From CAYSCS01 sp964429695 (GTDB lineage: Bacteria; Acidobacteriota; Aminicenantia; Aminicenantales; Aminicenantaceae), in the NCBI GenBank assembly GCA_964429695.1, contig CAYSCS010000079.1, positions 1 to 64,000 of the forward strand: a stretch of DNA of 64,000 nucleotides, written 5' to 3'. Made by a program: the position numbers and the translations under genes. The notes beneath the pieces are model-generated. The model ran no database searches. It was not told where the DNA came from and saw only the letters and a list, made by a program, of their open reading frames with translations. This document shows positions 25,776 to 33,606 of this stretch, one piece after another. The first letter of the stretch is position 1; the number at the start of each line of letters is the position of its first letter.

Positions 25776-27406
25776 ATCTTCTCGTTTTCGAACAGGACAA
25801 GGTGTATGTGAAGAAGTGCTTGGAAAATGGGGAGATTGATTATCTGGAGGCCGTTTCTGAGGGAGCGGAGACGGAGTTTTTTCAATATCTCAACATCCGA
25901 GGGGTTCTGAGAGATTTGGCCGACACCTACCCTCTCAAACGCAGGAAGCAAGAGGTGCCTCTGTGGCTTTATGTTGCCAGTGATATAAGCCTCAGGCTGC
26001 ACGGGATGCAGAGCTTTTACGCCTATCCTTTGGTCATTCGCACCGGAGGATTGCTGAACGCGCTTGGTCCGGAAGTGGGGAAAAAAGTTGTTCATCCCAA
26101 GACCGGACAGGTGACGATTCACTGTCCCGGGTTTAACAAAAAAAACACCTATGACCGTCAGACGCCCTGTGATCAGGATTTTTTGCGCAAGGTCGCACGG
26201 GCCACAGAGGCGGAGAAGTTAGTGGGATGGTTTAACACGGAGATGCCACGGCTTCTGGAACGGGAAAGGCTTTTTGACCCCGAAGGTATTTTTATAGGCG
26301 ATGCGTCCTATATTTTCGTTCCCGATAATGAGAACTACGAAGGTTCAGATGTTTTACTCTTCGATGAGCACAACCATCCGGTTGAAAAGGAAAAGCTTTC
26401 TCCCTCACAGCTTCGACGCTGTCGATACCGGCGTTGCTATAAATGGGTCGAGTTGATCCATACCAACTCCTCTGGGGAGTTTTTCTTCTTTGTCGCGATG
26501 CACTTGGGGCGAGGAAAGTCTCATGAATATCCCATTCTTTATGAGCTGGTGGAGCGGTTTTTGGAGATAGTGGGTAAAGGGGTTATGAAGTGGCTCATCG
26601 TTGATAGAGGTTTTCTTGACGGACAATGGATGGGTCATCTTAAGATGCGCTGGAATATAGAGACTCTCAGTGGGCTTCGGAGTGACATGAATGTGCTAGA
26701 GGATGCGAGGGGTTTGCTTAAAGCCGAGCCTGTTGAGTGGCAAGACTACCAGCCGTACACGCCTCCACCTCCGCCTGTGACTCCGGCCAAACCGGAGAGT
26801 CTTCTCAGCCGTGAAGAAGCAAGGCGGCGGACGTTGACACTCCAAGGCCGTTGGCCAAAACCTCAGCCTCCAGAGAAAGTTGTGGCTTTTAACGGCTTGA
26901 CCAGTTGGGATGCCTGTCCGGTACCGTTGACAGTAGTGCTCACCCAGCAGAAGAATAAACCGCCCTGGGGTCTGGTGACTACCTCTGAGACTCAAGATGC
27001 GCCCTTCGTCCGCGACCGGTATCATTTGCGCGAGACAATCGAGGAGCGCCACCGCCAAACCAAACTCTTCTGGGACCTGACTGGGTTTCATTCCCCCAAC
27101 TTCAACCTCGTTACCCATCAAGTTGTTTTCGTCGCTCTCACCTACACGCTCTTACAGATGCAACTGCTTGGCGAAAACCGGCCTGAACTCAATCGTATGA
27201 CCAGACGCACTCTCCAGCACCAGATGCTCCCTCATGGAAACCATGTCGTCGTCTATGCTCATCATTACTATGGATTTTTCGATATTCCTGAGTATAGTGA
27301 GATCATCATGATGATCGAGGAACCGGGGAAAAGTAAGCTTCTTCGCAAGGTTCGGAGAATCCGCAGAAATTTTCTCATAGGTTTGAACTGGCCGCGTGGA
27401 CCGTGA
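25772..27406 (+). CDS. DDE transposase
   Basis: 544 residues, IS4-like DDE organisation. Likely catalytic residues: Asp in FIGDASYIFVPD, Asp in WLIVDRGFLDG, and Glu in ETIEERHRQTKLFWDLTG, followed by the helical tail usual for these enzymes. A proline-rich insert (QPYTPPPPPVTPAKPES) interrupts the region between the second Asp and the Glu. Family name within the IS classification not recognised. Intact, coupled by ATGA overlap to the DUF6788-type gene. GC-richer codon use than the surrounding genes supports horizontal origin. Confidence 0.88.
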   Translation: MNLLVFEQDKVYVKKCLENGEIDYLEAVSEGAETEFFQYLNIRGVLRDLADTYPLKRRKQEVPLWLYVASDISLRLHGMQSFYAYPLVIRTGGLLNALGPEVGKKVVHPKTGQVTIHCPGFNKKNTYDRQTPCDQDFLRKVARATEAEKLVGWFNTEMPRLLERERLFDPEGIFIGDASYIFVPDNENYEGSDVLLFDEHNHPVEKEKLSPSQLRRCRYRRCYKWVELIHTNSSGEFFFFVAMHLGRGKSHEYPILYELVERFLEIVGKGVMKWLIVDRGFLDGQWMGHLKMRWNIETLSGLRSDMNVLEDARGLLKAEPVEWQDYQPYTPPPPPVTPAKPESLLSREEARRRTLTLQGRWPKPQPPEKVVAFNGLTSWDACPVPLTVVLTQQKNKPPWGLVTTSETQDAPFVRDRYHLRETIEERHRQTKLFWDLTGFHSPNFNLVTHQVVFVALTYTLLQMQLLGENRPELNRMTRRTLQHQMLPHGNHVVVYAHHYYGFFDIPEYSEIIMMIEEPGKSKLLRKVRRIRRNFLIGLNWPRGP

Positions 27407-27743
27407 TGATCAGGGGCCATGTCTATCGGTTGGTGTGTGTTTTTTGTAGAACATCTATCCTCTATTGTATTTTTTTCTCCGTTTTATTTGAGGGAAAGCC
27501 TCTCTAAAGTTCTTTTCGTCATATACAGCCCTCTTCTTGTCTCAAATTAAGATCTTTGCTCCTAACGCTTCTAGTGGATTTTTTCCAAAAGACCCTCTAC
27601 TGTCTGAATTGCAGATAAGACGCTATTTTAAAATTGGAAAATGAACAATTATGAAGTAATATAGATAAACTTAAAGAATCAAAGGAGTTATTCAAATAAA
27701 AAGGAAAAAGCGAGCTTCATATTCAAGGGCTATTTCACAATTT
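27407..27743. other. Right end of the insertion sequence and AT-rich gap
   Basis: 27407-27609 is non-coding sequence of the insertion element ending in its right terminal repeat. 27610-27743 is AT-rich with an AAAGGAG (27680-27686) ahead of the SGNH gene. No further gene seen. Confidence 0.6.
27599..27609. repeat. Right terminal inverted repeat of the insertion sequence
   Basis: ACTGTCTGAAT, exact complement of the left repeat at 25242-25252. Confidence 0.7.
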
Positions 27744-28454
27744 TTGCCGTTAATTCTTTTATTTTTGTGTCTAAACGAAGCTAGGAGTCATTCTAGGAAT
27801 CTTTTTCGAGACGAAAACAGGAGGCATAACTTGAGTGAAGAGAAGCGGATTATCTTGATCGGTGCTTCTGTGGGGAAAGCATGGAGAATTGAATTTCTAC
27901 CCAAAAGGATTGAATCGAGTGGCTTCGTCTTTGAATATGTGTTTGGGGGATATCAGTTTGATAAAAGTGAAATCCTTCGAAGGGTTCTTTCCCGTTCAAA
28001 GAATAGAGCGGATGCAATCATTCTTAAAGAATGTGCTGCATATTTTCCTGGGAATTTAAGTTACTACAAAGATTTAATGAAAGGATGGATCAGCATCTGT
28101 CAGAAAGAATCGGTTATTCCAATCCCCGCCACAGTCGCGCCTGTGACCAGAACCCACGCAATAAAGAGAGCGATTATTAACCTTTTAAGAGGAAAAAACC
28201 CTTTGAAGGGAGGAGATTTGTTGGGGAAAAAAAGAATGAGGCAAATCTTGGAATACAACGATTGGATAAGAAATTATTGTAAAAAGATAAATATTAATTA
28301 TCTTGACCTAGAAGGTGCTTTAAGATACAGCGAAAAGAACAGATATTTAAGAGGAGAATTTGCGAGAGTAGATGGACTTCATTTGAACAAAAAAGCATAT
28401 AATATTTTAGATAAAAAAGTTATTGAGACCTTAGAGAAAATCATTTGGCCTTAA
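27744..28454 (+). CDS. SGNH/GDSL-like hydrolase
   Basis: 236 residues. Block I is IILIGASVGKAW (Ser as nucleophile, GAS instead of GDS) and the C-terminal block is RVDGLHLNKKAY, which supplies the Asp and His of the triad. These are the SGNH-hydrolase hallmarks; polysaccharide O-acetyl esterases are common in such loci. The first 15 residues are hydrophobic (LPLILLFLCLN). The TTG at 27744 is the only ordinary start, but the open frame continues upstream through a basic stretch (KRKKRASYSRAISQF) that would complete a signal peptide or anchor, and an AAAGGAG lies at 27680-27686 without an ATG, GTG or TTG after it. The start is therefore uncertain. Confidence 0.7.
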   Translation: MPLILLFLCLNEARSHSRNLFRDENRRHNLSEEKRIILIGASVGKAWRIEFLPKRIESSGFVFEYVFGGYQFDKSEILRRVLSRSKNRADAIILKECAAYFPGNLSYYKDLMKGWISICQKESVIPIPATVAPVTRTHAIKRAIINLLRGKNPLKGGDLLGKKRMRQILEYNDWIRNYCKKININYLDLEGALRYSEKNRYLRGEFARVDGLHLNKKAYNILDKKVIETLEKIIWP

Positions 28455-28474
28455 TAAGAGAGGAGTCAGTTACC

Positions 28475-28503
28475 TTGACAAATTATATTCATAAAGATAA
28501 GAT
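28475..28503 (+). promoter_or_regulatory. Candidate main promoter of the polysaccharide operon
   Basis: Perfect -35 TTGACA (28475-28480), 17-base spacer, TAAGAT (28498-28503, 4 of 6). It lies at the only sizeable gap before a run of closely spaced plus-strand genes extending to 60903, giving an untranslated leader of about 320 nt before the first glycosyltransferase. Confidence 0.55.
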
Positions 28504-28551
28504 ACAATTCTAATTTAGCCGGGTTTCGGTAGGAAAAGGAAGAGAAAATCC

Positions 28552-28683
28552 ATGCCTTTGAATTTAAGACAAGAAGAAATTTTAATTTCTTATTTTATTT
28601 TCTTGTCGTTAATCATTTCTTTGAGATTTTTGCTTAAATTTAGGTATTTAATGAATCGTTACTTCCCAATGTCCTTCGCCTAA
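28552..28683 (+). CDS. Possible small membrane peptide in the operon leader
   Basis: A 43-codon frame from ATG 28552 to TAA 28683, preceded by AGGAAGAGA at a workable distance. The predicted peptide has one hydrophobic helix (ISYFIFLSLIISLRFLL) followed by basic residues. No family recognised. It could be a leader peptide, a genuine small membrane protein, or chance in AT-rich DNA. Confidence 0.3.
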   Translation: MPLNLRQEEILISYFIFLSLIISLRFLLKFRYLMNRYFPMSFA

Positions 28684-28783
28684 GTTGATTCATACTCTTT
28701 GGATAAGAAATTCCCCCGAAGAAGGGCTGAGAAAAGCTTTATTTTTGGATGTAAGACGTGCAGAAGAAATTGTTGGCTTTAAA

Positions 28784-28806
28784 GGGCAGTAGCCTGTAAT
28801 TTTTTT
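28784..28806 (+). terminator. Possible weak attenuator before the first glycosyltransferase
   Basis: GGGC (28784-28787), AGTA, GCCT (28792-28795) form a short stem with one G-T pair, followed after GTAA by seven Ts (28800-28806). The stem is weak, so this is only a candidate pause or attenuation site, 25 bases before the ATG at 28831. Confidence 0.25.
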
Positions 28807-28830
28807 AATATGTAGTTTCTTACGAAGAAG

Positions 28831-30036
28831 ATGAATGTCTTACAATTTACAAGCTCATATCCAAGGTTTGCCGGAGATTTATCAGGGATTTTTGTTCATG
28901 AACTGAGCTTGAGGTTGTCCAGGTTTGCTAAGATAAGCATTCTCTGTCCTGATAGCTTTGAAACAAAAACATTTGAAATAATTGAGAGAATTAAAATATA
29001 TAGATTCCGGTATTTTATAAAAAAATATCAAAAACTTTTCCATAGAAAATCTGTTTCTGAAAGTCTAAGAGAGAATAAATTTTTCTATTTTTTTATACCC
29101 TTAGTGCTCATCGCAGAAATAATTTCTTTGCATAAGACAGTTTTAAAAGAAAAAATAGATATAGTCCATGCTCACTGGATTTTTCCTCAAGGTTTTATTG
29201 CCGTATTAGTGAAATGCCTCTTCAGGCTGAAATATAGAGTAATAATATCTTCTCATGGAAGTGATGTTTATGGGCTAAAGTTCAATCTCCTAAAAAGACT
29301 GGCTCGCTGGAGTTTAAGTAGAGCTGACTATGTGTGCGCTGTAAGTTCATCCCTGGAAAAAGAGATTAGACTTAAAATATCTCCTCACAAGCCTGTCTCT
29401 ATTTTGCCTATGGGAGTTGATTCAGAAAGATTCTCTAAACTTAATGAAAGAATTAGGGGCGAGGACGAAGAAGCTAATCCCTTTATTCTCTATGTGGGGA
29501 GATTGACAAAGGAAAAAGGGGTGGAATATTTAATCAGAGCAATGCCCGGTATCCTTAAAATAAAAAATAATATAAAATTATACATAATAGGGTTTGGAGA
29601 TGAAGAAAAGAGGTTAAGGGCGCTCGCTTCTGATTTAGGTTTGGGAAAAGTAGTGATCTTTTTGGGTAAGCTTCCAAATGAGAGGCTGAGGGAGTATTAT
29701 AGCACGGCTCAAATGTTAATTTTCCCCTCACTTTCTGAAGGATTGGGCCTTGTTCTAGTGGAAGCACTCCTCTGCGGTTGTCCTGTCATTGCCACAAAAG
29801 TTGGAGGGATTAAAGACGTGATCATCGACGAAAGGACAGGATTGTTAGTTGAACCTGAAAGCCCGCTTCAAATAGTGAAGGCAGCTTCTAGATTGCTAAA
29901 GGATAGGGAACTAAGACAGAAGTTGATAGAGAATGGTCTCTTTCATGCAAAAGAGAATTTTTCTTGGCAGAGCATTGGAAATAAGTTCATGGCTCTTTAT
30001 TCTAAGGTTTTATTAGATGAAAAGAAAACATATTGA
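28831..30036 (+). CDS. Glycosyltransferase family 4
   Basis: 401-residue GT-B enzyme. N-terminal acceptor domain begins MNVLQFTSSYPRFAGDLSGIF; the donor domain has LYVGRLTKEKGVEYLIRA and the nucleotide-sugar signature SLSEGLGLVLVEALLCGCPVIAT (EGLGLVLVEAL with both Glu residues). Retaining transferase that adds a sugar to the growing repeat unit on the cytoplasmic face. First gene after the long leader; its 3' end overlaps the next gene by 20 bp. Sugar donor unknown. Confidence 0.9.
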   Translation: MNVLQFTSSYPRFAGDLSGIFVHELSLRLSRFAKISILCPDSFETKTFEIIERIKIYRFRYFIKKYQKLFHRKSVSESLRENKFFYFFIPLVLIAEIISLHKTVLKEKIDIVHAHWIFPQGFIAVLVKCLFRLKYRVIISSHGSDVYGLKFNLLKRLARWSLSRADYVCAVSSSLEKEIRLKISPHKPVSILPMGVDSERFSKLNERIRGEDEEANPFILYVGRLTKEKGVEYLIRAMPGILKIKNNIKLYIIGFGDEEKRLRALASDLGLGKVVIFLGKLPNERLREYYSTAQMLIFPSLSEGLGLVLVEALLCGCPVIATKVGGIKDVIIDERTGLLVEPESPLQIVKAASRLLKDRELRQKLIENGLFHAKENFSWQSIGNKFMALYSKVLLDEKKTY

Positions 30037-30904
30037 TTTTTTCATTTACATTTCTTTAATTTTTTTAATCTATGCTTTAATCAAAAATAGATACCTTTCT
30101 CTTCCCTCAATAAAAAATTGGCCAGCGTTATGTCTTTCAGTTTTGTTTCTTTTAGGCTTTTACCTCTCATCTTCTTTTAACTGGCAGATGATGCTCCGAA
30201 AACATGAAATATTTATCAGCCCGACGACGAGTCTATCTTCCTTTGGTTTATCAGTTTTCGGGAAATACATTCCCGGAAAAATATGGACAGTCATGGGCCA
30301 GGCGGTATATGTTTCAGAAGGAACTCATGTCCCCCTCAAAGACCTTTCTGCTATTTCCCTTGAGAACCTGTTATTTCACATCTGGACAGGATTAATTTTT
30401 GGAGGAGTAGGAGTATTCATAGTTGGGGGAATGAGACTCTGGGGCTGGATTATTCTTCTCTTTCTATTTATTCTTACTCTTGTGCTCTGGAGTTCTGTAT
30501 TTCATATTTTTCTTGAGAAAACAATTAGACTTATTCAAAGAAGGGAGATAAAGATACCACGTCTTGAGTCTCGCTTAAAGATGAGCTTAATACCATGGTT
30601 TTCTCTCAACATGCTTCTTCTAACTTTGGCTTTCTATCTCTTTTCAGTAGCTATCTGTTCGGGTAGAATATCTCTGCCTGTGGGATTGGGGTTTCCCCTT
30701 GCTGGGACTTTGGGGCTTATGGCGTTTTTTGCTCCTGGTGGACTTGGAATAAGAGAAGGAATCTTGATTGGTTATTTAAAGCTTGCTGGGATCTCAACCC
30801 AAGAAGCGGTAACAATATCAGTTTCTTCCCGTCTCTGGGTGTTGATGGGAGAAAGCCTCATTTTTATCCTGGGCTATTACTTGGATAAGAGGAGAAGAGG
30901 ATAA
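30017..30904 (+). CDS. Flippase-like integral membrane protein (LPG_synthase_TM/UPF0104 family)
   Basis: 295 residues with about eight hydrophobic helices. Family signatures are FGKYIPGKIWTVMGQAVY in the first half and FFAPGGLGIREGILIGYL in the second. Members are related to the membrane part of MprF and to AglD; several occur in glycan loci and are proposed to move lipid-linked sugars or alter lipid head groups. Overlaps the upstream glycosyltransferase gene by 20 bp. Role in this locus not established. Confidence 0.82.
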   Translation: MKRKHIDFFIYISLIFLIYALIKNRYLSLPSIKNWPALCLSVLFLLGFYLSSSFNWQMMLRKHEIFISPTTSLSSFGLSVFGKYIPGKIWTVMGQAVYVSEGTHVPLKDLSAISLENLLFHIWTGLIFGGVGVFIVGGMRLWGWIILLFLFILTLVLWSSVFHIFLEKTIRLIQRREIKIPRLESRLKMSLIPWFSLNMLLLTLAFYLFSVAICSGRISLPVGLGFPLAGTLGLMAFFAPGGLGIREGILIGYLKLAGISTQEAVTISVSSRLWVLMGESLIFILGYYLDKRRRG

Positions 30905-30914
30905 TTAGATTAAA

Positions 30915-32819
30915 ATGGTCTCTTTTCTCATGAAGCATTCTTTGTTCAAAAAAAACACACATTCCCTAATCATTTTCGCTTTAACTCTCATTTGTTTAAT
31001 GTTTGTAATTTTAAGCCTTAAAGGATATCTTTTTGACAATTATTCAATTTTAGATGACCAAAGGAATATTCTTATCTCTTTAAAGAAGTACGAATGCCAT
31101 GCTTATGATAAGGTGTTTTACAGTTCGCCTTTCTATTTTCTCTTGTTTATGGGTTTAAGCAGAATTTTTACAAAGGCCATTATAATCAAATTCTTATTTC
31201 TTGTTACTATCCCCATTTTTATAATTTTTTCTTACAACTTGAGTAGAATTTGTTTGGGAATAAAAACCAAGCCTTTGATTCATTTTTTTAATGTCTTAAT
31301 CCTATTCTCTATTTATAGAGAACTTCTTCTCTCAGGTTATCAGAAATCACTGGCTTTTGCCGTCTTTTTTGGATTTCTTTATTTCGCAAAGAAGAATATG
31401 AAAGCGTTTACTATTTTTACCCTTATAGTTATAGCTTTTATCTATCCTCCACTTTACCTTTTAGGACTTACATATGTAATTTTGGATAATTTTTTTATTT
31501 TCATAAGAATATTGAAAGAAGGCTTAAGAAGAGAATCAGTTAGAAATTATTTAAAGCGAAGCTTACATGGGTTGCTTCCCTATGTTCTCATCTTTTCTGT
31601 AGCCTATACAAGCTATTATTTCCTTACCCCAAGAATTTTTAAAGTCACTGATCGCATAGATTTAGAGACCGAAAGTGAATGGAAAATAGAACCTGAAATC
31701 GGGAAGGAGATATTGAACACAAGAAGCGATTTTATCATTTCCTCAAAGAAGCATTTAGGGCTAGTGCCGAAACATTTAACTGATGACATAAGAATAGGAA
31801 TATTTGGTCTCATCGGAGGTGCAAAACTTTGGTTTATTCTTCTTACCTTCCTGGGGCTGATTATTTTTTTTAAAAAGGAAAAATCGATAATCCCTAAATT
31901 TGTCCTGAATCTATTGGTGACCAGTGTGCTTTTATATACACTTGCTTTCATTTTCTATGACAAATTGTATTTTCCCAATAGATATACCATTTATACTATT
32001 CCTATAAGTATAATATTTTTAATCTCCGTAAATCTTCTTCCGGTAATTGATGCCTTGATTGAAAAGGTTCTCCATCTGGAGAAGAAAAAGAGAAGATTGA
32101 TGTATTTCTTCTTCACTTCATCTGCCTTCATTTTTTTCTGCATTTACTTCGAGAAAAGGAAGGCTCCCTTAAAGTATCCCTTGTTTATGAATACTCTATT
32201 TTCCTTGCTTCTGATTTCTTCTTTACTTTCTATTTTTTCTTTGGTGATTTTATCTAAGAAAAGAAAAATAAACTTGAAAAAGATTAACAATTTTTTCACT
32301 TCTTATATTTTAATTGCAATATTAATGCTTTCTTTTTCTTCCAATACCATGTCTAAGCCTCTTAAAATTGAAGAGAGAGGACTCATTTCTTTCTTAGAGA
32401 GACTAAGAAGCAATGTTTCTATCTGTGGATACCCAGAAATCATGGATACTCTTCAAGCTCTAACCAAGACTCAGATAAGAGTTAACTTGGGACAGGGGAG
32501 AAGTCACCGTGATGCTTACGAATTTTATCATTTTCTCAAGGTCTATTATTCCCCAGACCTTAGGGAAGTTAGGGAATACATGATTGAGAAAGGTTTCGAT
32601 TATTTTATAATCCAGAAGAATTATTTTCATCCGGGATTAACTGAATCTAATAATATCTTCAGTTTTTATCCCTTTTTAAGAAGCTTTGAGGAAAAATTAA
32701 AAAATGTGAATAAAAAGAAGTTTGTTCTCTTGAAGCCACCTCGAGATATAGTTGAAATCGAAACAGAAATGAACATCGTAATTTCGCTTGAGAAATTAAA
32801 GAAGGCGAATATTACTTAA
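30915..32819 (+). CDS. Polytopic membrane protein, possible GT-C glycosyltransferase
   Basis: 634 residues with about twelve hydrophobic segments and a soluble C-terminal third (about residues 480-634). The first extracytoplasmic loop carries SILDDQRNIL, with two acidic residues in the place where GT-C enzymes have their catalytic Asp/Glu. I do not recognise a specific family. The context between a flippase-like protein and a polysaccharide deacetylase fits a polyprenyl-phosphate-sugar dependent transferase acting outside the membrane. A second in-frame Met at 30930 is an alternative start. Confidence 0.55.
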   Translation: MVSFLMKHSLFKKNTHSLIIFALTLICLMFVILSLKGYLFDNYSILDDQRNILISLKKYECHAYDKVFYSSPFYFLLFMGLSRIFTKAIIIKFLFLVTIPIFIIFSYNLSRICLGIKTKPLIHFFNVLILFSIYRELLLSGYQKSLAFAVFFGFLYFAKKNMKAFTIFTLIVIAFIYPPLYLLGLTYVILDNFFIFIRILKEGLRRESVRNYLKRSLHGLLPYVLIFSVAYTSYYFLTPRIFKVTDRIDLETESEWKIEPEIGKEILNTRSDFIISSKKHLGLVPKHLTDDIRIGIFGLIGGAKLWFILLTFLGLIIFFKKEKSIIPKFVLNLLVTSVLLYTLAFIFYDKLYFPNRYTIYTIPISIIFLISVNLLPVIDALIEKVLHLEKKKRRLMYFFFTSSAFIFFCIYFEKRKAPLKYPLFMNTLFSLLLISSLLSIFSLVILSKKRKINLKKINNFFTSYILIAILMLSFSSNTMSKPLKIEERGLISFLERLRSNVSICGYPEIMDTLQALTKTQIRVNLGQGRSHRDAYEFYHFLKVYYSPDLREVREYMIEKGFDYFIIQKNYFHPGLTESNNIFSFYPFLRSFEEKLKNVNKKKFVLLKPPRDIVEIETEMNIVISLEKLKKANIT

Positions 32820-32838
32820 GAATGGAGATGAAAATAAT

Positions 32839-33582
32839 TTGAAAAACATTGATTTTAAATTGAGGATTTTCTGTAAAAATAGAGGTTTATGCAGGGAAGC
32901 AGCGAGGAGACTGATGGGGACAATCACTTCTTTCTTAACAAAAGAACCTCTTGCGGCTCTCACTTTTGATGATGGTCCAAATGAGAAATTCACTCGCCCT
33001 CTCCTGAAGATATTAGAAAAGCATAAAGCTCGAGCTACTTTTTTCATGGTAGGAGAAGAAGCTCAGAAAAACCCGAAACTTGTAAGAGAAGTCGCTAATG
33101 AAGGACATGCAATAGCCAACCATTCATACTCTCATCCTTCCTTTTTGAGGATAAAAGGGCAGGAAAGAAGACGAGAGATTAAAAAATGTCAAAAAGTTTT
33201 ATCTCCTTTCGGAGTAAAGCTCTTTCGTCCGCCACATGGGCACCAGAATATTGCTTCAAGACTTGACGCTTTATTACTTGGGTATAGGGTAGTAGCCTGG
33301 AGTCTAGATGTTGAAGACTGGGCTTCTCAAGATGTGGAGGAGATGGTTGAGTGTCTTAGAAGTGAAATTAAACCCGGAAGCATTGTTCTTCTTCATGACT
33401 CTCTCTACATTTATAAAGAAGCGAAGTTAGTAGATAGAAACGCTGTTTTGGAGGCAGTAAGCAAGTTATTTGAGTCATCAGGCTCTGAGCTTTATTTCGT
33501 AACCATTCCTGATTTACTCAAGAAAGGTATTCCAGTGAAGGAAAACTGGTATAGAGGGGAGTATAAACTGCATTCTGGATGA
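32839..33582 (+). CDS. Polysaccharide deacetylase (NodB/CE4 family)
   Basis: 247 residues, CE4 fold motifs in order: LTFDDGPNE (Asp44 base, Asp45 metal), NHSYSHPSF (metal-binding His pair), FRPPHGHQN, WSLDVEDWAS and IVLLHDS. The enzyme removes N- or O-acetyl groups from polysaccharide or peptidoglycan in a metal-dependent way. Starts with TTG at 32839, since no in-frame ATG precedes the conserved region. The N-terminal 30 residues are basic and not clearly a signal peptide, so it may act in the cytoplasm or need an alternative export route. Confidence 0.92.
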   Translation: MKNIDFKLRIFCKNRGLCREAARRLMGTITSFLTKEPLAALTFDDGPNEKFTRPLLKILEKHKARATFFMVGEEAQKNPKLVREVANEGHAIANHSYSHPSFLRIKGQERRREIKKCQKVLSPFGVKLFRPPHGHQNIASRLDALLLGYRVVAWSLDVEDWASQDVEEMVECLRSEIKPGSIVLLHDSLYIYKEAKLVDRNAVLEAVSKLFESSGSELYFVTIPDLLKKGIPVKENWYRGEYKLHSG

Positions 33583-33606
33583 TGAATGAACATAGGAAAT
33601 AAAAAT

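Larger units (their letters stand above)
25242..27609 (+). mobile_element. Two-gene insertion sequence (DUF6788-type protein plus DDE transposase)
   Basis: Bounded by 11-bp perfect terminal inverted repeats, ATTCAGACAGT at 25242-25252 and its complement at 27599-27609, enclosing about 2.37 kb. Inside are a DUF6788-type small protein gene and a DDE transposase gene joined by an ATGA overlap. Coding sequence is visibly GC-richer than its neighbours, consistent with recent arrival. Both genes are full length, so the element may be active. I see no clear target-site duplication directly outside the repeats, so the outermost ends may differ by a few bases. Confidence 0.8.
28455..28830. other. Leader region of the polysaccharide locus
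   Basis: Between the SGNH gene and the first glycosyltransferase. Contains a promoter (28475-28503), a small CCG/CGG hairpin (28519-28529), a possible 43-codon gene (28552-28683) and a weak hairpin with a seven-base T-run (28784-28806). Confidence 0.55.

Noticed and set aside
28519..28533. CCGGGTTTCGGTAGG looked like part of a cyclic-di-GMP riboswitch or an ops element
   Set aside because: Only a 3-4 bp hairpin and a CGGTAG core are present; the conserved surroundings of either element are missing.
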